DNA from: an uncultured Clostridium sp.
GTDB taxonomy: Bacteria > Bacillota > Clostridia > TANB77 > CAG-508
DNA length: 57,960 nucleotides
Direction: 5' to 3'
Assembly: GCA_945865665.1 (NCBI GenBank)
Contig: CAMBEE010000002.1
Span: 1 to 57,960, forward strand
Shown here piece by piece: positions 35,148-42,603 of the stretch. Numbering within the stretch: the stretch's first letter is position 1; each line of letters begins with the position of its first letter. Under the pieces are notes generated by a model. It ran no database searches, was not told the origin of the DNA, and saw nothing but the letters and a program-made list of their open reading frames with translations. The translations under genes were made by a program, and so were the position numbers.

Positions 35148-35422
35148 ATTTTTGACACCTCACTTTTTAAATCTTCTAAACCAATTGTATTTATTTTTCC
35201 TTCATTACAAAGTCTTGTTAATTGATTAAGGTTATTTCCTATCCTTTTTAATTCTATTTTTACATCATATAAATCAGGTATATTAGTTATTGTTATTTTT
35301 CTTTTTATTCCTGCATTTACAATGTAATCAGTTATATTCATATTTACTTGATTTGCTTTTGCTAATATTTTTTCTTTTTGTAATTTAGTTAACCTTAAGC
35401 ATATTTGTGCATCTTTTCGCAT
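35108..35422 (-). CDS. mobC: MobC-like relaxosome accessory protein (element 2)
   Basis: A 104-aa protein: MRKDAQICLRLTKLQKEKIL, a ribbon-helix-helix-like start, then LYDVKIELKRIGNNLNQLTRLCNEGKI, the MobC core (IGNNLNQL). Start ATG 35422 after AAGGAG; an upstream in-frame ATG at 35443 overlaps that SD. It overlaps the relaxase by 40 bp. Confidence 0.82.
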   Translation of the reverse strand: MRKDAQICLRLTKLQKEKILAKANQVNMNITDYIVNAGIKRKITITNIPDLYDVKIELKRIGNNLNQLTRLCNEGKINTIGLEDLKSEVSKIWQLLNLLTQKLH

Positions 35423-35454
35423 AAATTTCTCCTTTCTTTCCACAATTTATAAAG

Positions 35455-35537
35455 GGTATGGGGAAGAATTCCACATAAAAAACTTTTTTGCATAAAAAAA
35501 GCAAGTATGTCTTTGTATTACAAAGGCGAAACTTGCT
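35455..35537 (-). other. Candidate oriT of element 2
   Basis: Minus strand: GCAAGT/ACTTGC outer arms around CTTTGTA-A-TACAAAG, then GGAATTCTTCC and CCC. The order of parts matches elements 1 and 3 while the sequence differs. Confidence 0.55.
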
Positions 35538-35555
35538 TAATAATAAATATGTAAT

Positions 35556-36767
35556 TTACATTTCCATATCATCTTCAATTTCCACTTCCTTATATTCTAC
35601 TATTTCTTCATTTTTTATAGGATCTAAACCTAATGAATTTGTTTTATAATATTCCATTACTTTTTCCAATTCTGATTCTTTAAAACGATTAAAAACACTC
35701 GTATATGTATTTAGTGTGATTGATATATCAGTATGTCCAATAAGTCTTTGTAAAACTACAGCTGACATTCCTGCTTCGATACACCTAGTAGCAAAAGTAT
35801 GTCTGAGACTATGTGTTGAAATATCTTTAGCTTCCATTCCTAGAGTGCTTTTTAGAATTCGTTTTAATCTACTATTTGCAACTGAATGAGATATATAATG
35901 ATCATTATATAAAAATAGCATATTATCCTTGTTTTCTTTTGCTATTTCTAACTGTTCTTTTATAGAAGGTATTAAGAAATCAGGAATAGGTATAGTTCGT
36001 TTACTTGCATAAGTTTTTGTTGTATCTCCCATAATTACTTCATTATCTTTTCCTAGTGTTAATGTCTTATTTACATTTATAATTTGTTTTTCTATATCAA
36101 TATCATTTATATTTAGTGCTAATGTTTCTCCAATTCTTAAGCCTAGATACATTTGAATTAAAAACACATTTTTATATGTTTCTTCATTAATTGTGCAATT
36201 TAATAAATAATTACTTAAACTTTGTTGTTCTTCTATAGTTAATGCCCTAACTTCTTTATCTTCTTTTGTGCTCTTTGGTTTTATTACATCATCCATTGGA
36301 TTTTGTAGAATATATTTATTTTTTATAGCAAAATTAAATGCTTGATTTAATTGCTCATATAATTTTTTTATATAGGAATTGCTATAATTTTTGTTATCAT
36401 TTAAAAACTTTTGAATATCGTCATTTGATATATCTTTTACATTCAATTTTCCAAGAGAACTATTTTCTATTTTTTCAATAGTTTTAGTTATTCTAGTATA
36501 TTGCCCTTCTTTAATTCTATTGGAATTAAATTTTTTATCTCTAATATCCTTCATTATTTGAATGATGGACATACCATGTTCTTTTATTAAATCTATATCT
36601 TTCATTTGTACTCTTAAATCTAATAATTTATCAGCAACTTCTCTTTTGGTATTTCCATAAACTGTTTTTCTAACTTGTTTGTCTCCAACTGTTATTGTAT
36701 ATTGAGCTGACCATTTTTTTCTTTTTTCAATATAATATATACTTCCTTCACCTTTACTTCTTGCCAT
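35556..36767 (-). CDS. int: Tyrosine site-specific integrase (element 2)
   Basis: A 403-aa recombinase: AP2-like arm-binding domain (GEGSIYYIEKRKKWSAQYTI...KTVYGNTKREVADKLLDLR), SAM-like core domain (about 75-160) and catalytic domain with [18 protein letters not shown] and LIGHTDISITLNTY (R-H-R-H-Y). Start ATG 36767 behind AAGGAGG. It lies in mid-element, 1.2 kb downstream of the leader terminators and upstream of the mob genes, so excision and mobilization appear to be in one operon. An acidic tail (EVEIEDDMEM) ends it. Confidence 0.92.
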   Translation of the reverse strand: MARSKGEGSIYYIEKRKKWSAQYTITVGDKQVRKTVYGNTKREVADKLLDLRVQMKDIDLIKEHGMSIIQIMKDIRDKKFNSNRIKEGQYTRITKTIEKIENSSLGKLNVKDISNDDIQKFLNDNKNYSNSYIKKLYEQLNQAFNFAIKNKYILQNPMDDVIKPKSTKEDKEVRALTIEEQQSLSNYLLNCTINEETYKNVFLIQMYLGLRIGETLALNINDIDIEKQIINVNKTLTLGKDNEVIMGDTTKTYASKRTIPIPDFLIPSIKEQLEIAKENKDNMLFLYNDHYISHSVANSRLKRILKSTLGMEAKDISTHSLRHTFATRCIEAGMSAVVLQRLIGHTDISITLNTYTSVFNRFKESELEKVMEYYKTNSLGLDPIKNEEIVEYKEVEIEDDMEM

Positions 36768-36783
36768 CAAATCCTCCTTATTT

Positions 36784-37236
36784 TTAATTAGCATATAAAG
36801 AATTCCAATCAAAATTTGAATAATCTCTTTGCTCATAATTTGTATATAAATGTTTATTTTTATTATTTATATATTTATTATTATCTTTAAAGTCTGTTTT
36901 TATAGGTATATTATTGTTTACTTTAATCCCCTCTTTAAGTATAATTGGATAGGGTGGGCAATTTACTTTTATAATTCTTTTTTCGATACATTTAGTATTT
37001 TCTTTATATACATATTTTATATTAATCCATCCTTTTTCTTTAAGGTCAGAAATTAGACTAGATATTTGAGTTTTACTTAAATTAAACAATTCTGCAAAAT
37101 ACGAATTAGTTGCAAAACAACCTTCTTTATTATCTAATCCAGCAATTTGAGATAATAATACTTTTTGAGTGATTGTTAAGTTCCTTACATTCATTATTTC
37201 TATTGGTACTCTAATTTCTTTACAATTATTTATCAT
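36784..37236 (-). CDS. Helix-turn-helix, Rep-like protein (element 2)
   Basis: A 150-aa protein. Winged-helix part: NLTITQKVLLSQIAGLDNKEGCFATNSYFAELFNLSKTQISSLISDLKEKGWI. An Asn/Lys-rich linker and the C-terminal YEQRDYSNFDWNSLYAN follow. The same C-terminal pattern closes the RepA-N-like proteins of elements 1 and 3, so it is probably a shortened replication or partition initiator. It starts 1 bp after the xis-like stop and ends 16 bp before int. Confidence 0.65.
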   Translation of the reverse strand: MINNCKEIRVPIEIMNVRNLTITQKVLLSQIAGLDNKEGCFATNSYFAELFNLSKTQISSLISDLKEKGWINIKYVYKENTKCIEKRIIKVNCPPYPIILKEGIKVNNNIPIKTDFKDNNKYINNKNKHLYTNYEQRDYSNFDWNSLYAN

Positions 37237-37237
37237 A

Positions 37238-37492
37238 TTAATAGCCTCTTTTGTTTTTCTTATATTCAGGCATCCTTTTTTCTAATTTCCATAGTGCATA
37301 AGCAATAGCAGTAATAGTCTTTGTTTTACCAATATTAATTGAAGGAAAGTCTGCTCTTTTAAATAATTCATTAGTTAAGTTTTCTCCCATTTTTAAATCT
37401 TTGGAAATATCTTTTACAGTCAAGTTTTTCCAGGGATTATCTAACTTGTTAATAGCTTCTTTAATAAGTTCTTGTTTTAATTCTTCTTTCAA
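37238..37492 (-). CDS. Small DNA-binding, excisionase-like protein (element 2)
   Basis: An 84-aa protein with TTG start 6 nt after AGGAGG. The core LTVKDISKDLKMGENLTNELFKRADFPSINIGKTKTITAIAYALWKLEKR has a MerR/excisionase-like HTH with FPSINIGKT at the wing. First gene of the minus-strand operon, so it may be both Xis and a regulator. Confidence 0.6.
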   Translation of the reverse strand: MKEELKQELIKEAINKLDNPWKNLTVKDISKDLKMGENLTNELFKRADFPSINIGKTKTITAIAYALWKLEKRMPEYKKNKRGY

Positions 37493-37509
37493 ATTGTACC
37501 TCCTTATAG

Positions 37510-37713
37510 AAAAAAATAGCAGTTATTAAAATAACTGCCTAAAATTTAAATATTAAATTTAATAAAATAAATTTCAACACCTCCATTTTCCACTAAAAAA
37601 GAAGCTCTCTAGAAAAGCTTCTCAATTTATACATGTATTTCATTATATTTATTATACTACCAATTTTTTGTATTTCAAGGTAGTCTTTTTTGTGTATACT
37701 TTTTTTGCTACCA
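37510..37713 (-). promoter_or_regulatory. Promoter and double-terminator leader of the element 2 operon
   Basis: Minus strand: -35 TTGAAA (37673-37678), 16 bp, -10 TATAAT (37651-37656). CTACC/GGTAG repeats lie at 37657, 37679 and 37709. The leader holds terminator 1 (37595-37623, GAAGCT stem and T6), a possible 12-codon peptide frame (37539-37577; its SD is only 2 nt away) and terminator 2 (37510-37539, GCAGTTATT stem and T7). This suggests transcription attenuation. Confidence 0.6.
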
Positions 37714-37777
37714 TTTTTATTAAACTTTTATATTATTAATATTAGATAATAGAATTTTTATTGTATAAAATTTTAAA

Positions 37778-37857
37778 AAATGTGAAACAATATTTATTAA
37801 TGTTTTAAAAAATGTTTCACATTTCTTAAGTTTTATGTTATAATATAAATGTGAAAC
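37778..37857 (+). promoter_or_regulatory. Fic gene promoter with three 11-bp operators
   Basis: AAATGTGAAAC (37778-37788), GTTTCACATTT (37814-37824) and AAATGTGAAAC (37847-37857). -35 TTCACA (37816-37821), 17 bp, -10 TATAAT (37839-37844) with an extended TGT. The second operator covers the -35 and the third sits at the start point. Confidence 0.7.
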
Positions 37858-37909
37858 AAAAACCATAATTATATATTAGAAAGTTTCATATTTATAAAGG
37901 AGTGATCTT

Positions 37910-38842
37910 ATGGAAGAAAAGTATGAAATTATGAATCTTCTTCAAAGCAAACAAACTTTAACTAAAGAATTGAATGATTTGATATATGGCTCTGTTGAGA
38001 TTAGAGAAAAAGATTATAATAAATATATATATGTACATTACAGAGAAGATGGAATATTACTTACAAAATATGTTGGAGAATACTCTGATAATTTATATAA
38101 TTTAATATTGAATAATAGCATTAAAGCAAAAGAATTAAAAAAAGAAATTAAGAAAATTGAAAAACGATTAAAACAATTGAATTATATTGATGAGGAACTT
38201 AGTCCACAAGTAGAAATAAACATAGATTTTGCTAAAAGACATTTAGTAGATACTATTTATAAACAAGCGATTTTAGAAGGTGTTGCAACAACTTTTGCAG
38301 ATACAGAAAGTATTATAGAAGGTGGAAAAATTAATAATATGTCTTCAGAAGATGTTTTGAAAATTGTTAATTTAAAACATGCTTGGGAATTTATATTAAA
38401 TAAAAATGTAATATTGTCAGACACAAATTTTCCATTACTATGCGAAATAAATAAATTTGTGCAAGAAGGATTTTATTATAGTGCAGGAAAAATTAGAACT
38501 GTTCCAGTAAGTATTGGTGGAACAAAATGGACTCCGGAATTGCCAATAGAAAGTATAATAAAAGAAGAATTAGATGATATATTTAATAAAAAAATAAGTG
38601 ATATTGATAAAGCTATTGAAATTTTATTATATATTATGAAAAAACAAATATTTATAGATGGAAATAAAAGAACATCTATAATATTTGCAAATCATTATTT
38701 AATATCAAAAGGTAAAGGAATTATTGTAATTCCAGCAGAATTAACAGATGAATATAAAGATTTATTAATTAATTATTATGAGGGAAAAGATAAAACAAAA
38801 ATAAAAAAATTTTTAAAAGATAAATGTTTTATGAAAATATAG
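37910..38842 (+). CDS. Fic/DOC family protein with Gln at the catalytic His position (element 2)
   Basis: A 310-aa soluble protein. An N-terminal helical region with a coiled coil (about 68-110) is followed by an inhibitory-helix-like DTESIIEGGKI (about 132-142). The Fic core is KKQIFIDGNKRTSIIFANHYLI. The standard motif is HxFxDGNxR; here His is replaced by Gln while Phe, Asp, Gly, Asn and Arg remain. AMP transfer by the usual mechanism is thus doubtful, although similar KKQxFxDGNKR proteins are, as I recall, common on Firmicute mobile elements. AGGAGTG is the SD. It is flanked by operator repeats and the right att site. Confidence 0.8.
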   Translation: MEEKYEIMNLLQSKQTLTKELNDLIYGSVEIREKDYNKYIYVHYREDGILLTKYVGEYSDNLYNLILNNSIKAKELKKEIKKIEKRLKQLNYIDEELSPQVEINIDFAKRHLVDTIYKQAILEGVATTFADTESIIEGGKINNMSSEDVLKIVNLKHAWEFILNKNVILSDTNFPLLCEINKFVQEGFYYSAGKIRTVPVSIGGTKWTPELPIESIIKEELDDIFNKKISDIDKAIEILLYIMKKQIFIDGNKRTSIIFANHYLISKGKGIIVIPAELTDEYKDLLINYYEGKDKTKIKKFLKDKCFMKI

Positions 38843-38922
38843 GAATTTATATATGCAGTCAAAGTGCAGTCACAAAATTTTAATACATTGATATTACTGG
38901 ATTTTGAGAATGTATAAAGAGT

Positions 38923-38933
38923 CACCTCGACCA
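38923..38933 (+). other. att junction between elements 2 and 3
   Basis: CACCTCGACCA, with GT before it as in tRNA-Pro. Downstream bases differ (CTAAAA). Confidence 0.8.
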
Positions 38934-38990
38934 CTAAAATGAAATTTTGTAGGAAACTACAGAAGGACGAAAATTATATCAAAAGTGTTG

Positions 38991-39030
38991 AAAACACGTT
39001 ATTTCAAGAAATTGAAATAACGTGTTTTTA
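38991..39030 (+). terminator. Terminator at the left end of element 3
   Basis: AAAACACGTTATTTCAA pairs with TTGAAATAACGTGTTTT (17 bp perfect), followed by a T run. Confidence 0.85.
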
Positions 39031-39062
39031 CCGTTTACAGTCTTTTAAAATCCCTCTCAATC

Positions 39063-39192
39063 CTCAAATTTTGTTCTAGAAAAAAGTTCTAGAACAAAAT
39101 TTGAGCCAAGAAAAATATTTCTAAAAAAATAACAAAGAAAGAAATCTTGTCATATCAAGCATTTACGGATATTTTCTAGAAAATTTCTAGAA
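39063..39192. repeat. TTCTAGAA repeats and 19-bp perfect hairpin upstream of rep (element 3)
   Basis: CTCAAATTTTGTTCTAGAA (39063-39081) pairs perfectly with 39087-39105. TTCTAGAA occurs at 39074, 39087, 39174 and 39185. Possible Rep-binding origin or rep operator. Confidence 0.65.
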
Positions 39193-39228
39193 CAAATTTA
39201 GAAAATCCAAAATGAGAGGAGGTCAAAA

Positions 39229-39861
39229 ATGTATGAATTTACCCCATTTAAAAAATCGGACAAACTACAATTTAGTAGCTTTATCCCATTCCCAAGAGAA
39301 TTATTAGAAAGAGAAGAATATAAAATTCTCAATCCTAATGCAATGTTATTGTTTTCTGTTTTAGCCGATAGACTAGATTTATCCTTTAAACAAATAGATA
39401 AAAATTCAAAAGTAAAATTCTATGATGATAAAGGAAATATGTATGTAATATTTAAAAGAGATGAAATTCAAGAAAAGCTTCATCTCAAACGTTCAGCATT
39501 AAATACTGCACTTAACTTACTTAAAGATTGTAACTTAATACAAGAAAAAAAGCAAGGCAAAAATTTACCCAATATTATTTATGTTGGAAAAACTATAGGA
39601 ATGATTGAAGATGAAAAAATAATAAAATTCAGGGATGTACAAAACCAGCACTCAGGAAAGAACGAAATCAACTCTCCTGACTGTATGAAATCTACACCCC
39701 ATAATAACTATAATAATATAAATAAAAATAATATATATAATAACGGTTACAATAAAAAATCTAATCGTTCTAAATCAAGTACATTTGGAGATATTGAAGA
39801 TTACAAAAAACGAAATGGAATTGAAGATTTTAACTGCTTATATGCAAATAAATTTAATTAG
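39229..39861 (+). CDS. RepA-N-like replication initiator (element 3)
   Basis: A 210-aa protein. FIPFPRELLEREEYKILNPNAMLLFSVLADRLDLSFK matches the RepA-N winged helix, and FKRDEIQEKLHLKRSALNTALNLLKDCNLIQEKKQGKNLPNIIYV is the second HTH. The C-terminus (DYKKRNGIEDFNCLYANKF) parallels elements 1 and 2. The start follows GAGAGGAGG. Upstream TTCTAGAA repeats probably form its target. It appears intact, unlike the relaxase downstream. Confidence 0.8.
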   Translation: MYEFTPFKKSDKLQFSSFIPFPRELLEREEYKILNPNAMLLFSVLADRLDLSFKQIDKNSKVKFYDDKGNMYVIFKRDEIQEKLHLKRSALNTALNLLKDCNLIQEKKQGKNLPNIIYVGKTIGMIEDEKIIKFRDVQNQHSGKNEINSPDCMKSTPHNNYNNINKNNIYNNGYNKKSNRSKSSTFGDIEDYKKRNGIEDFNCLYANKFN

Positions 39862-39878
39862 AAAAGGAGATTTTGAAT

Positions 39879-40265
39879 ATGGAATTAAAAGATAGATTTA
39901 TAGATGAAAAAACAAAAATTGAATATATAAGAGTTGGCGATTATTATATACCAAATTTAACATTACCAAAGCCAAGAAGAACTGGTAATATTGGAAAATA
40001 TGGAAGATTAAAATTAAACTATATGAAGAAACACAACATTCCAGAATATACAGAAATGTTATTGAATAATGAATTAAACAGCTATTTATTAGACATTGAA
40101 GATGAATGTAAAAATAAAATAGAAATTTTAATAAAACAAATGGCAGAAAAAGAAAATATCACAGAAAAATTAAAAGCAAATAATCAATTAGAATGGGTTG
40201 GCCAAATGAATTCTATTAAACAATCTGCAGAAGAAATTGTTTTAAATGAATTAATTTATGTATAG
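39879..40265 (+). CDS. TnpV family protein (element 3)
   Basis: A 128-aa homologue of the element 1 protein, starting MELKDRFIDEKTKIEYIRVGDYYIPNL and ending NQLEWVGQMNSIKQSAEEIVLNELIYV. ATG 39879 follows AAGGAG at a good distance; TTG 39873 is too close to it. Function unknown. Confidence 0.8.
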   Translation: MELKDRFIDEKTKIEYIRVGDYYIPNLTLPKPRRTGNIGKYGRLKLNYMKKHNIPEYTEMLLNNELNSYLLDIEDECKNKIEILIKQMAEKENITEKLKANNQLEWVGQMNSIKQSAEEIVLNELIYV

Positions 40266-40279
40266 AAATGAGGTAACAG

Positions 40280-40603
40280 ATGATGGAAGAAATTAGATTA
40301 TATGATATGAATTCAATTGAATTCAGTGAGTTAATAGATACTGCAAGAGTTGAACTAAAAAATAATTCTGACTATAACAAATTACAAAATAAAGTTAGTG
40401 AAATTATGGAAATGTATCCAAATTTGCAATTACTTTTTGAAGATGATAAGGTTATGAATTTAAATGAAAAAAAATGCAAAATGTTACAAAAATTAGTATC
40501 GTTTTATTTACAAATGAGTGATTATGAAGATAGAAAAATTTTCTTTTTAGGAGCAAGAGAAAACTATTTTTATTTTAAAAATTTAGGATTAATAAAAGAA
40601 TAA
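40280..40603 (+). CDS. DUF6664-like small protein (element 3)
   Basis: A 107-aa homologue of 22316-22630, sharing YPNLQLLFEDDKVMNLNEKKCKMLQKLVSFY and FFLGARENYFYFKNLGLI. The start may be ATG 40280 or 40283; GAGGTAAC precedes. Same gene order as in element 1. Confidence 0.65.
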   Translation: MMEEIRLYDMNSIEFSELIDTARVELKNNSDYNKLQNKVSEIMEMYPNLQLLFEDDKVMNLNEKKCKMLQKLVSFYLQMSDYEDRKIFFLGARENYFYFKNLGLIKE

Positions 40604-40710
40604 AAAATAATTTTTTAGAAGAAATTTCATAGCGAGATTTCTTCTTTTTTTGCACAATTTTTGGACAAAAAGTGGATAACTATAAGCAAAATTTGCTTTT
40701 TACAATATTA

Positions 40711-40803
40711 AAAGCAAGCGACGCATTTATACTCCCGTATAAATACAATCATAAAATTTTTGCTTAAAAATTTTATATGGGGAATTTCTTCCCCAATCCC
40801 CTT
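40711..40803 (+). other. Candidate oriT of element 3
   Basis: GCAAGCGACGCATTT is shared with element 1, then the perfect arms ATTTATAC (40725-40732) and GTATAAAT (40737-40744) around TCCC, and GGGGAA/TTCCCC (40779-40794) followed by CCCC. Arm bases differ from element 1 but the pairing is kept. Confidence 0.65.
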
Positions 40804-40845
40804 AACAATTTAGAAAAATAATTCAATGAAAGGAGAATTTTTATT

Positions 40846-41166
40846 ATGAGAGAAAGAACAATCAAACAACAAATATGGTTAAACCAACAAGAGAAAAATT
40901 TATTAAAAGAGAAAGCTAAAAAAGTAGGATTAACTGAATCAGAATCTTTAAGGAGTTGTATTAAAGGTTATAAAATAAAAGAACAACCTACTGAAGAAAT
41001 AAAAAGTTTTCAAAGAGATATAACAGGTATTGCAAATAATATAAATCAAATAGCTCATATAGCAAATAGTTCAAGATATATTTCAAAAAATGATCTAGAT
41101 TATGTTCAAAATAAAGTAATTGATTTTATTATGAAATTTGAAAAGAGAATTTATTCAAGAGAATAA
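40846..41166 (+). CDS. mobC: MobC-like relaxosome accessory protein (element 3)
   Basis: A 106-aa homologue of the element 1 MobC: RTIKQQIWLNQQEKNLLKEKAKKVGLTESESLRSCIKGYKI, then ITGIANNINQIA. AAGGAG lies 9-10 nt before ATG. Intact, although the relaxase that follows is broken. Confidence 0.85.
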   Translation: MRERTIKQQIWLNQQEKNLLKEKAKKVGLTESESLRSCIKGYKIKEQPTEEIKSFQRDITGIANNINQIAHIANSSRYISKNDLDYVQNKVIDFIMKFEKRIYSRE

Positions 41167-41182
41167 TGAAAGGAGACAAAAT

Positions 41183-42485
41183 ATGGCTGTAATAAAAATT
41201 AAAACAATAAAAAAGAATTTACAAGCAGTAGTTAATTATGCAAAAAACGGAGAAAAACAGAACATGGAATTCTAGTATCTGGAGTAAATTGTTTACCTCA
41301 ATCTGCTTATGAACAAATGGCACTTACAAAAAAATTTTATCATAAAGAAAATAAAACATTAGGATTTCATATAATACAATCTTTTAAAGGTCAAGAGGTA
41401 TCTCCTCAAAAAGCAAATCAAATTGGAAAAGAACTTGCTGAAGAATTATGGGGAGATAAATATCAAATATTAGTATGTACACATGTTAATAAAGAAAACG
41501 TGCATAATCACCTGGTTTTGAATTCTGTTTCATTTATAGATGGCAAAAAATATCACAATAGTAATGCCGATATTGCTTTTATGAAAGATATGTCTGATAG
41601 ATTATGTGCAAAATATGGATTATCGATAGTAGAAACTAATCGAGCTGAAACAGAAAAGAATTATAGACAAAAAAGAATGGATAATTTTAATCGTAGCAAC
41701 GAAAAAATGAAAAAGATAATAAATGATATAGATGATGCAATAAAATGCTCTAAAAGGTATTCTGACTTTAAATTAAATCTAATTGCAAAAGGTTATGAAA
41801 ATATAAAAGACAGTGGCAAATATTTTTCTTTTAAGTCACCATATTATGCAAGAAATATAAGATTAGATAGAATATATGGAGATGACTATTTTGTTGAAAG
41901 TATAAAACATAGAATTTACTATATTACAAAAGATAAAATTCCTGTAGCAAATTTTAAAAAGAAGTATTATAAGAAAAGGTTCACTGGAAAAAAATTAAAC
42001 AGATTGCTTTTAAATACAAGTTCTTTTTATAGATTATATGTGCATTATTTATATGCTTTTAGAATATTACCCTCTAATGTTGATAAGCAAGAAATCACAC
42101 CAGAGTATTATAAACAGAAAAGAAAAAATGCTATGATATTTGAAGAATTGAACTTTCTTGCTAGAAATAAATTTGAAACAGTTGCAGATGTTAAAGATTA
42201 TAAAACTAATATAGAAAAAGAACTTCCTATTTTGAAAAGTCAAAGAGAAATTTTGTGGAGAAAATATAATAAATCTATTAATGAAAATGATAAAAAAATA
42301 TTTTAAAAGAGATTAATCAACTAACTGAAAAGATTGATATTGCACAAGCTCAAAAAAATGCTTGTATTAGAATTATTGCTAGATATACCCAAATTAAAGA
42401 AGATTATAAAAATGAAATTGAGTCTAAAAATAAAGCTGCAGAATTAATTAAAGAAGATAAGAAGAAAAAATTGAGATGTAGATAA
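41183..42485 (+). pseudogene. Relaxase of element 3, two frameshifts
   Basis: ATG 41183 (MAVIKIKTIKKNLQAVVNYAKNGEK), AGGAG upstream. Compared with the element 1 relaxase, one A is missing in the run at 41253-41257 (expected GEKTEHGILVSGVNC) and one in the run at 42292-42298 (expected DKKNILKEINQLTEKI). The His motif VHNHLVLNSVSF is intact in the middle part. A third frame supplies the tail to 42485. Either true decay or homopolymer errors; both defects lie in A runs. Confidence 0.8.
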
Positions 42486-42603
42486 AATTTTAAAGCACAG
42501 TATTTTCGCCACTTTTTTTATTTTTTTCAAAAATAAAAAAAGTATTTATAATTACTAAAATTCATGTTATAATTATTAAGAATATTGTAATAGGAGAAAA
42601 TAT

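Larger units (their letters stand above)
31591..38933. mobile_element. Element 2: integrative mobilizable element, different family
   Basis: Bounded by the att copies at 31580 and 38923. The minus-strand operon is xis-like, HTH/Rep-like, integrase, oriT, MobC, relaxase with a nested gene. Plus-strand cargo consists of four small enzymes on the left and a Fic protein on the right. TGCAGTCA repeats, 11 bp apart, occur inside both ends (31729 and 31740; 38854 and 38865), with an inverted copy at 31778-31785. Confidence 0.85.
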
